This document shows positions 57,437 to 64,000 of a stretch of DNA of 64,000 nucleotides, one piece after another. A model generated the notes under the pieces. The model saw only the letters and a program-made list of their open reading frames with translations, was not told where the DNA came from and ran no database searches. The position numbers were made by a program, and so were the translations under genes. Within the stretch, counting starts at the first letter, position 1. Each line of letters opens with the position of its first letter. The DNA is from Gammaproteobacteria bacterium (GTDB lineage: Bacteria; Pseudomonadota; Gammaproteobacteria; Pseudomonadales; Cellvibrionaceae), in contig SEBV01000013.1 in NCBI GenBank assembly GCA_004172865.1, positions 1 to 64,000 of the forward strand, in the 5' to 3' direction.

Positions 57437-58780
57437 TTATTTTTTATAACGCTGCTTTTTACTTTGTTTATCCAGCTCACGAAAATGCGCGAGCTTTTCC
57501 TGTATTTTTAATTCGAGACCGCGTTCCACCGGTTGATAATAACGAGCATCAGAAATTTCTTCTGGCAGATAATTTTCACCTGCAGCGTAAGCGCCAGGCT
57601 CATCGTGCGCGTAACGATACTCTGCGCCGTAATCCATGGACTTCATCAGTCTTGTCGGTGCGTTGCGCAGATGTATTGGAACATCGTACGCGGGCTGGGA
57701 GCGCACATCCGCCATAATTTGGTTGAACGCATTATACACAGCATTACTTTTCGGCGCTGCTGCGAGATAAACCACCGCTTGGGCGATAGCCAATTCACCC
57801 TCAGGGCTGCCGAGGCGTTCTTGCACATCCCACGCAGCCAAACAAAGCGGTAAGGCGCGCGGGTCTGCATTGCCTATGTCTTCACTCGCCATGCGCACCA
57901 CACGGCGGGCGATATAAAGCGGATCACAGCCACCATCCAACATGCGCGATAACCAATAAAGAGCGCCGTCCGGTGACGAGCCACGCACGGATTTATGCAG
58001 CGCGGATATTTGCTCGTAAAAAATATCGCCGCCTTTGTCGAAGCGACGCACATCGCTTGCAAGAACTTCCGCAAGAACATGTTCGTTGATAACTTTTTGA
58101 TCATCGATGTCGTCCGCCAAATCGGCGGCAATTTCCAACAAATTAAGCGCTTTACGTGCATCGCCATCTGCTGCTTGCGAAAGTGTGGCGAGACTATCGG
58201 CATCAATATGAATATTACTCTCACCTAAACCGCGCTCTTTATCGTCGAGTGCTTGCTGCAATACTTTTTGCAATTGTTCCGGTTGCAAGCCGCGCAATAC
58301 ATAAACACGGCAGCGTGAAAGCAATGCGTTGTTTAATTCGAAAGATGGATTTTCGGTAGTCGCGCCGATAAAAATAAAAGTGCCATCTTCAACATAAGGC
58401 AAAAAAGCATCTTGTTGCGATTTATTAAAGCGATGCACTTCATCCACAAATAAAATAGTTTTACGACCGGTGCCTGCGCGTTCCTGCTGCGCAATTGCGA
58501 CTGCAGCACGAATTTCTTTTACACCAGATAAGACCGCAGAAAGCGATTCAAAGCGCGCATGCGCCTGTTCTGCAAATAATTTTGCCAACGATGTTTTACC
58601 CACGCCCGGCGGCCCCCACAAAATCATGGAATGCAAGTGGCCGCGAACAATGGCTTCACGCAAAGGTTTACCTGCGGCTAGCAAATGTTCCTGGCCAATA
58701 TAATCATCCAGATTGCGTGGGCGCATGCGCGCTGCAAGTGGTTGATAATTGCCTTGTGGCTGGCCAAATAAATCATTCAT
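57437..58780 (-). CDS. rarA: Replication-associated recombination protein A
   Basis: A 447-residue AAA+ ATPase (MgsA/WRNIP1 type) acting at stalled forks. Walker A GPPGVGKT at residues 56-63, Walker B VDE at 112-114 ([14 protein letters not shown]), sensor [18 protein letters not shown], and the C-terminal tetramerisation domain ([15 protein letters not shown]). It starts 12 bases after lolA, so the two are in one operon. Confidence 0.95.
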   Translation of the reverse strand: MNDLFGQPQGNYQPLAARMRPRNLDDYIGQEHLLAAGKPLREAIVRGHLHSMILWGPPGVGKTSLAKLFAEQAHARFESLSAVLSGVKEIRAAVAIAQQERAGTGRKTILFVDEVHRFNKSQQDAFLPYVEDGTFIFIGATTENPSFELNNALLSRCRVYVLRGLQPEQLQKVLQQALDDKERGLGESNIHIDADSLATLSQAADGDARKALNLLEIAADLADDIDDQKVINEHVLAEVLASDVRRFDKGGDIFYEQISALHKSVRGSSPDGALYWLSRMLDGGCDPLYIARRVVRMASEDIGNADPRALPLCLAAWDVQERLGSPEGELAIAQAVVYLAAAPKSNAVYNAFNQIMADVRSQPAYDVPIHLRNAPTRLMKSMDYGAEYRYAHDEPGAYAAGENYLPEEISDARYYQPVERGLELKIQEKLAHFRELDKQSKKQRYKK

Positions 58781-58792
58781 TAAGTTTTAATA

Positions 58793-59419
58793 CTATTGAT
58801 TTTTAATAATGTCAGCACCAGCGGGTGCAACAAAATTAAATAAGCTTTCATCAATTGCTTGATTGCGTTTTACATCGCTCAGGGTGAAATGTGTCAATTG
58901 CCCAAGCGTGTCACGAATCGAAAATTCAGTGAGTTGATTATCGATAAAAACTAAAAGCAATTCCTGGAATAACCCTTCAGTGACTTTTGGAGTGATCGAA
59001 AAATTCTCAGCTTTGCCAGATTGTGTGCGATTGATAGTGAAATTTTTACGCAGCTTATCTACGTCTTCACTCAATAATAAAACTGGTGTTTTTTTCAAGT
59101 CGTCACTGAAAGGACGTTCGTTTACGGTTTGCAAGTCCGGATCATAAAGCCAAATGGTTTTTTGGTTGGAGATTAACAATTGTGGCGCTGGAGTTTCGGT
59201 TTTCCAATAAAACTTTCCAGGACGCTGCAATACAAATGTGCCTTTTGATTCGTCTTGTTTTTTGCCAGCTTTGTCGAACAGTGTTTGAACAAAACTACCT
59301 TGCAAAGTATTCATTGCATCGAGTTGTTTGCGTAGTTGCGCTGGGGACTGATCATCAGCATGAACGGCGATTGAGCTGAAAATTAATAATGATGTGATTA
59401 GCTGGGAAATGAATTTCAT
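58793..59419 (-). CDS. lolA: Outer membrane lipoprotein carrier protein LolA
   Basis: A 208-residue periplasmic chaperone carrying lipoproteins from LolCDE to LolB. The signal peptide ends at VHA-DDQ; LQGSFVQTLFD, GTFVLQRPGKFYWKTETP, and IWLYDPDLQTVNERPF are family features. The open frame extends 94 codons upstream with no coding character; GGAAA precedes the ATG at 59419. It lies between ftsK and rarA, as in Pseudomonas. Confidence 0.94.
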   Translation of the reverse strand: MKFISQLITSLLIFSSIAVHADDQSPAQLRKQLDAMNTLQGSFVQTLFDKAGKKQDESKGTFVLQRPGKFYWKTETPAPQLLISNQKTIWLYDPDLQTVNERPFSDDLKKTPVLLLSEDVDKLRKNFTINRTQSGKAENFSITPKVTEGLFQELLLVFIDNQLTEFSIRDTLGQLTHFTLSDVKRNQAIDESLFNFVAPAGADIIKNQ

Positions 59420-59736
59420 AAGGTTTCCAAATGTGTTTTGGGGATGGTTTCGATGGTTCACGAAACATCTTAGCCGCCTAATGTGAATCAGAGTTAAACC
59501 GATACAAATCGAGCTTATTGAATTTGTTTGCCTGCTGCAGGCCCCACTTTTCTTTCGGCAACTACTCCTGCGTTGCTCTACCTCCTGCATCCATGCAGTC
59601 ATGCTTCGCCAACGAAAAGTAAGCAAAAGAAAGGCGACCCAGCTTGTTCGTGTTTCCTGTGCGTTTCCCGGCAATTTCCCTCTAATGCTCGGCGAACTCA
59701 CATGGAAATAGCTGGTGCCACAAACATATTTAGAAC
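59420..59736. repeat. Intergenic region with dispersed palindromic repeat
   Basis: About 317 bases without a gene. The part near 59548-59640 has facing ACTTTTCTTTCG and CGAAAAGTAAG arms with a T- and C-rich interior. It resembles a repeat common in gammaproteobacteria, often mistaken for a small gene. The lolA promoter should lie in the left third. Confidence 0.45.
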
Positions 59737-62097
59737 TTAATAATCCCGCCCACCCGGTGCCAAGACTTCGCGATTCCCATTATGCCCCGCTGTAGATACG
59801 ACACCTGCCGCTTCCATAGTTTCAATTAAACGCGCGGCACGGTTGTAGCCGATGCGCAATTTACGTTGGACCGATGAAATCGATGCCTTGCGGGTTTCGA
59901 GCACAAAAGAAACCGCTTCGTCGTAAAGTGCGTCGCTTTCACCGTTATCTTCCTCGCCGCCTTCACTAGGAATGCCGGGAACGGGAATGGAGTTGTTGCT
60001 GTCGTCGGTGATGCCATCGATATATTGTGGCGTGCCGCGCTTTTTCCAGTCGGCTACCACGCGGTGAACTTCGTGGTCGTCTACAAAGGCGCCGTGCACA
60101 CGAATCGGCACGCTGGTGCCGGAGGGCAAATACAGCATATCGCCGTGGCCGAGCAATTGTTCTGCGCCGCCTTGGTCGAGAATGGTTCGCGAGTCGATTT
60201 TGGATGAGACCTGGAACGCGATGCGAGTCGGTACGTTGGCTTTGATTAAACCGGTAATAACATCGACCGATGGGCGTTGGGTTGCCAAGATTAAGTGAAT
60301 ACCCGCGGCACGGGCCTTTTGGGCAATACGCGAGATCAACTGCTCAACTTTCTTCTTATCGACAATCATCATCATGTCGGCGAATTCGTCGATTACGACC
60401 ACGATGCAGGGCAAGGTTTCCAGATTTGGCGCAGTAGCCACCTCTGCACCTGGCTCGAAATTTTCTTCGGGCTTGAATAATGGATCGGCGATTGGTGTTC
60501 CGGCTTTGTTAGCGTCATCGACTTTGCGATTGAAACCAGCCAAGTTACGTACGCCCATGGCGGACATCAATTTATAACGGCGCTCCATCTCGCCCACGCA
60601 CCAGCGCAAGCCGTTGGAGGCATCTTTCATGTCGGTGATTACGGGCGTCAACAAATGCGGAATACCGTCATAAACCGACAGCTCCAACATTTTCGGGTCG
60701 ACCAGAATCAAACGCACTTCTTTGGGTGTGGATTTGTAGAGCAAACTCAACAGCATGGAGTTCACGCCCACGGACTTACCGGAACCGGTTGTACCGGCTA
60801 CTAGTAAGTGCGGCATTTTGGCGAGGTCGGCAACGACTGGCTCGCCGGAAATATCATGGCCGAGTGCCATAGTTAAGGGCGATTTAGCTTGATCGTATGC
60901 TTCAGACGATATGACTTCACTCAAGCGCACCATTTCACGATGCGCGTTCGGGATCTCAACGCCCATCACTGATTTGCCAGGAATTACTTCCACCACACGC
61001 ACCGAAACTACGGCGAGTGAACGCGCCAAGTCTTTTGCGAGGCCGGAAATGCGGCTGGCTTTAATACCGGGTGCGGGCTGGATTTCGAATCGCGTAACAA
61101 CCGGACCTGGTTGAACCGAAACAACTTCAATTTCGATACCGAAATCTTTCAGCTTCAATTCCAGCAACTTGGACATAGCTTCCAAAGATTCTTTGGAATA
61201 GCCTTTATCGCTGCGTTTATCGGCTGGATCAAGCAAATTGAGCGGCGGTAAAGTGCCTTCGGCGGGTTCGATTGAATCGAACAACGATGGTTGTTTTTCT
61301 TTCTCTACACGTGGACTCGCAGCCGGTTTCTTCTTCGGCAGTTCGGCGATAATCACCGGAGCAACGCGTTTCGCCTCAACTTTCGCTCGTTCTTCTACAA
61401 CTTCACGGCGATGTTGTTGCGCCACCACGGCGATATTCTTTTCATTTTTATCGCGCTGATATTGCAACCAGCGCTCTTTGGCTTTTTCGATTCCGATGAG
61501 AGTCCAATTACCTAACTCATCCATTAACGCAAACCAGGAGAGGTCGGTAAAAATCGTCAACCCAAATAAAAACAACGCCAGCAAAATTAGAGTGCCGCCG
61601 GTGTAGCTGAAGGCATTGTCTGCCAAGGTGGCAATTCCACCGCCTAACAATCCTCCATTTGAGTTCGGCAAAACCGAGTCGCCGCCACTAAAATGCATAG
61701 CCGCAAGACCCGTTCCCGCGATCATTACCAGCAGTAGCCCTACAAAACGAATACTGACAAATAACCAATCGATGCTGCGAAGATGAGTTCGATCTTTGAA
61801 CACCAATGCAATTCGGTAAATCAGCATGATGGGGAACAAATACGCCAGATAACCAAAAAAACCAAAAGAAACATCTGCCAACCAGGCACCCACACGCCCA
61901 CCTAAATTCGACAGGTCACCATTATTGCCTGTGCTCCAATAGCCGCCATCAGCAGGGTCATAACTCAACATAGCCAGACATAAATAAGCGCTGACGGCCA
62001 ACAGCCCAATAAGCGCGCCTTCGCGAACTATGCGTATGGCGAGGTTATTGGCCGGTTCTGAGACAGGTGGTTTACGGCTGGCATTGCTTTGTTTCAA
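59737..62097 (-). CDS. ftsK: DNA translocase FtsK
   Basis: Moves chromosome ends through the division septum and activates XerCD. A 786-residue protein: four to five membrane helices in residues 30-190, a rather short linker (to about 300), and the motor with Walker A GTTGSGKS at 435-442, Walker [12 protein letters not shown] near 570, and the gamma domain at the end ([26 protein letters not shown]) that reads KOPS sites. It is followed by lolA on the same strand. The leader upstream (62098-62304) shows no gene. Confidence 0.95.
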   Translation of the reverse strand: MKQSNASRKPPVSEPANNLAIRIVREGALIGLLAVSAYLCLAMLSYDPADGGYWSTGNNGDLSNLGGRVGAWLADVSFGFFGYLAYLFPIMLIYRIALVFKDRTHLRSIDWLFVSIRFVGLLLVMIAGTGLAAMHFSGGDSVLPNSNGGLLGGGIATLADNAFSYTGGTLILLALFLFGLTIFTDLSWFALMDELGNWTLIGIEKAKERWLQYQRDKNEKNIAVVAQQHRREVVEERAKVEAKRVAPVIIAELPKKKPAASPRVEKEKQPSLFDSIEPAEGTLPPLNLLDPADKRSDKGYSKESLEAMSKLLELKLKDFGIEIEVVSVQPGPVVTRFEIQPAPGIKASRISGLAKDLARSLAVVSVRVVEVIPGKSVMGVEIPNAHREMVRLSEVISSEAYDQAKSPLTMALGHDISGEPVVADLAKMPHLLVAGTTGSGKSVGVNSMLLSLLYKSTPKEVRLILVDPKMLELSVYDGIPHLLTPVITDMKDASNGLRWCVGEMERRYKLMSAMGVRNLAGFNRKVDDANKAGTPIADPLFKPEENFEPGAEVATAPNLETLPCIVVVIDEFADMMMIVDKKKVEQLISRIAQKARAAGIHLILATQRPSVDVITGLIKANVPTRIAFQVSSKIDSRTILDQGGAEQLLGHGDMLYLPSGTSVPIRVHGAFVDDHEVHRVVADWKKRGTPQYIDGITDDSNNSIPVPGIPSEGGEEDNGESDALYDEAVSFVLETRKASISSVQRKLRIGYNRAARLIETMEAAGVVSTAGHNGNREVLAPGGRDY

Positions 62098-62304
62098 TAG
62101 GTTTTCTCGACGTGCTTGTTTAGTGATACTAATTTGATTTTATCCTGTAGGGCTGAAAAGACGCGATTTCACGAGCTTCGCCTTTCCCCGATAATATAGT
62201 TGGTGACAATGTTAGAAGGCGCTTCGTTTTTCCATGCTGTATAGCGATTTAAAACATCAATTTAATGAAAATATGCGCTGTATCTTATAACAAAATCGCG
62301 CTAA

Positions 62305-63219
62305 TTACTGCGATACAAAACCTTTGTACCAAGACTCGTTTACGCCTTTGAAATCCGTGCGATAAATAAACAAATTGCCTGCTTCTGGTTGTGCGGCCAA
62401 AGCTTCTTCGCTCAAACCGATGCGCGCGCTGGTCACAAACAATAGATTCATATCATCACCGCCAAACGCCATGCAGGTCGGTTGCGTCACTATGGTTTTC
62501 AACTCACCCACTTGAACACCTTCGGCGTTGTAACGGACTAATCGCTGACCGCCCCACTCCGCATTCCACAAATGACCGTCGGCATCTATGCAGCTACCAT
62601 CCGGTTCAACCTTATCGCTGGTTTGTACAAATACTTTGCCGTTACTGAGCGTGCCGGTTTTCGCATCGAAATCGTAGACTTTGATTTGATAGCTCGGCGA
62701 ATCAGCGTGATAAAGTTTTTTGGAATCCAGACTCCAACACAGGCTATTTGAAATTGCCAAGCCGGTGAGATGTTGCGACACTTTTTCAGATTCATTTAAA
62801 CAAAATAAGCCCGCACTTTGATCCGGCGCGTTTTTCTGTTCGACGATAGAACCAGACCAAAATCGGCCTTGGCGATCAACACGGCCATCGTTTAAACGGT
62901 TGCCAACAAGATGTGCTTCCGGCTTTGCAATCCATTCGACTGCGCCGGAATTTTTATCGAACCACGCGAAACCCGATGCTAGTGCCAGCAAAATACGTTC
63001 ATCATTTTCGGCGAATGCAAAACAACCAACGGCTTCAGGCGTATCCCAGGTTTGTAAATCTTGTGTGGCGAGATGATAGCGAAAAATTTTGGAAGATTTA
63101 ATATCCGTCCACCACACCGCTTGTTCGCGATGATTCCATTGCACACCTTCGCCTAAAATATTGGCGCAGGGAATTTGAGCGATAAGTTCGATATTTTTTG
63201 TCAGGTCAGAGTTAGCCAT
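62305..63219 (-). CDS. SMP-30/gluconolactonase family lactonase
   Basis: A 304-residue six-bladed propeller of the SMP-30/gluconolactonase/LRE family. Metal ligands are expected in LGEGVQWNHREQAVWWTDI (Glu), NRLNDGRVDRQGRFWSGS (Asn and Asp) and EPDGSCIDADGHLWNAEW (Asp), all present. It likely opens a sugar lactone such as arabino- or gluconolactone; the sugar is not inferable. The frame is open 22 codons up; ATG at 63219 gives the standard start. It follows a sodium/solute symporter gene on the same strand, a likely uptake partner. Confidence 0.85.
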   Translation of the reverse strand: MANSDLTKNIELIAQIPCANILGEGVQWNHREQAVWWTDIKSSKIFRYHLATQDLQTWDTPEAVGCFAFAENDERILLALASGFAWFDKNSGAVEWIAKPEAHLVGNRLNDGRVDRQGRFWSGSIVEQKNAPDQSAGLFCLNESEKVSQHLTGLAISNSLCWSLDSKKLYHADSPSYQIKVYDFDAKTGTLSNGKVFVQTSDKVEPDGSCIDADGHLWNAEWGGQRLVRYNAEGVQVGELKTIVTQPTCMAFGGDDMNLLFVTSARIGLSEEALAAQPEAGNLFIYRTDFKGVNESWYKGFVSQ

Positions 63220-63274
63220 AAAATTCTTATTTTGTCGTTGAGCCGAATTAATTTTTATTTTCAGGAAGCAAAAA

Positions 63275-63303
63275 AAACGCCCCACTGTAGGGGGCGTTTA
63301 AGG
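63275..63303 (-). terminator. Terminator after the symporter gene
   Basis: AAACGCCCC (63275-63283) and GGGGCGTTT (63291-63299) pair perfectly. On the minus strand the stem runs into a T tract, so it ends the symporter transcript just before the lactonase gene. Confidence 0.85.
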
Positions 63304-63337
63304 CTAACATTTTTTGCGCTTTATCACCAATTCTCGT

Positions 63338-64000
63338 TTACCACCACACTGTGTAGAAGGCGATAAGAACCAGCACCACACCTAAACACGCCACATTAAA
63401 TACCGGTTCAGTTTTGAAATTGATACCCTTGATGTCGATAGCTTTTTCTTGCACTTTGCCACCGGTTATGAAAGTCACTGCAACCGCCAACAACGCACAA
63501 AGCACAAACACAATCGCAATGCGATCCATAAAAGGATAATCCGCCGGCAATACAAACTTAGATAAAATCGATAGCGCCACCGAAGAAATACCTGCAACCA
63601 ATGCTGATAACGCCGTCGCTTTTTTCCAGAAGAAACCCATGAGGAACATCAGCACAACACCGGGCGTAAAGTACGCAGTGAAGTCTTGAATAAATTGGAA
63701 TGCTTGGTCTGATTTACCAATCAAAGGTTCAGCAACAACTAGTGCAATAATAATCGCAACCGTTGCAGCAAGACGTCCAACCATTACCAAATGTTTTTCG
63801 GATGCATTGGGGTTAATAATTTGTTTGTAAATATCCATGGTAAACAAAGTTGAAATACTGTTGGTTTTTGACGCGAGCGATGCGCACACTGCAGCGACTA
63901 AACCGGCGAACACAATACCCAAAATACCATGCGGCAAAATGTTAACCATCATCCAGGGATAAGCTTTATCAGAAGGTGTTAAACCTGGTTGCAAAACTGC
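63338..64000 (-). CDS. Sodium/solute symporter, C-terminal part
   Basis: The last 220 codons of a sodium:solute symporter (SSS, SGLT-like) that runs off the right edge. GLVAAVCASLASKTNSISTLFTMDIYK is the conserved helix-8-type region with the sodium-site Ser pair; at least five hydrophobic helices follow, ending FYTVWW. It continues through the window end without a start. Substrate is probably a sugar, given the lactonase next door; that is inference. Confidence 0.88.
   Translation of the reverse strand, partial: AVLQPGLTPSDKAYPWMMVNILPHGILGIVFAGLVAAVCASLASKTNSISTLFTMDIYKQIINPNASEKHLVMVGRLAATVAIIIALVVAEPLIGKSDQAFQFIQDFTAYFTPGVVLMFLMGFFWKKATALSALVAGISSVALSILSKFVLPADYPFMDRIAIVFVLCALLAVAVTFITGGKVQEKAIDIKGINFKTEPVFNVACLGVVLVLIAFYTVWW

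Noticed and set aside
59420-59701. N-terminal extension of the lolA frame
   Set aside because: The 94 extra codons lie over a dispersed repeat and precede a clear signal peptide with its own ribosome site.

Overview
The window reads as chromosome of a gammaproteobacterium of the Cellvibrionaceae (Cellvibrio-like), of moderate GC. I infer this from gene order shared with Pseudomonas and relatives (alaS-lysC-csrA-tRNA-Ser; ftsK-lolA-rarA-crcB-serS-cysG), from a secreted GH26 mannanase with a polyserine linker and a GlyGly-CTERM-like tail, and from a complete Entner-Doudoroff cluster. No plasmid, phage, transposase, integrase or CRISPR array is visible.

Region 1-4.8 kb is accessory. It has the start of a HPF/RaiA-like gene leaving the window, a decayed small gene, a GHKL ATPase fused to a Shedu-like PD-(D/E)XK nuclease (a candidate stand-alone defence protein), and a class II Fic protein with unusual paired repeats upstream. 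It ends at tRNA-Ala(GGC). From 4.9 to 14.2 kb lie an AraC regulator divergent from an exported amidohydrolase, gltX, a run of small single-domain proteins (DUF1801, two VOC, GyrI-like, SRPBCC, EVE), a 58-residue orphan, and a rhodanese/persulfide dioxygenase pair for sulfide detoxification.

14.3-19.0 kb is an LPS core locus: DUF6165, waaC and a CDP-glycerol transferase-like protein on the + strand, converging on two more glycosyltransferases. 19.1-28.3 kb holds housekeeping genes: valS, tRNA-Ser(GCT), csrA, lysC, alaS, a Trm112-like protein and an M23 peptidase. 28.4-37.9 kb is a one-strand central-carbon block, pgi, edd, zwf-pgl, eda, gap, pyk, covering glucose-6-phosphate to pyruvate by the Entner-Doudoroff route.

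38.3-51.3 kb contains a GH84 hexosaminidase, an esterase, zntB, ppnN, then a gene-free stretch with 13 GGA triplets in about 206 nt and a strong terminator. I read that stretch as a CsrB/RsmZ-type RNA that would sequester CsrA, whose own gene carries a CsrA-like site in its leader. After it come a nucleosidase, an aldo-keto reductase, a VanZ-like protein, creBCD and an FdhF/YdeP oxidoreductase. 51.4-64 kb has the mannanase, a small basic protein, cysG, a second Fic protein inserted between cysG and serS, then crcB, rarA, lolA, ftsK, an SMP-30 lactonase and the end of a sodium/solute symporter.

All calls are from reading motifs, gene order and sequence signals; no database search was possible.
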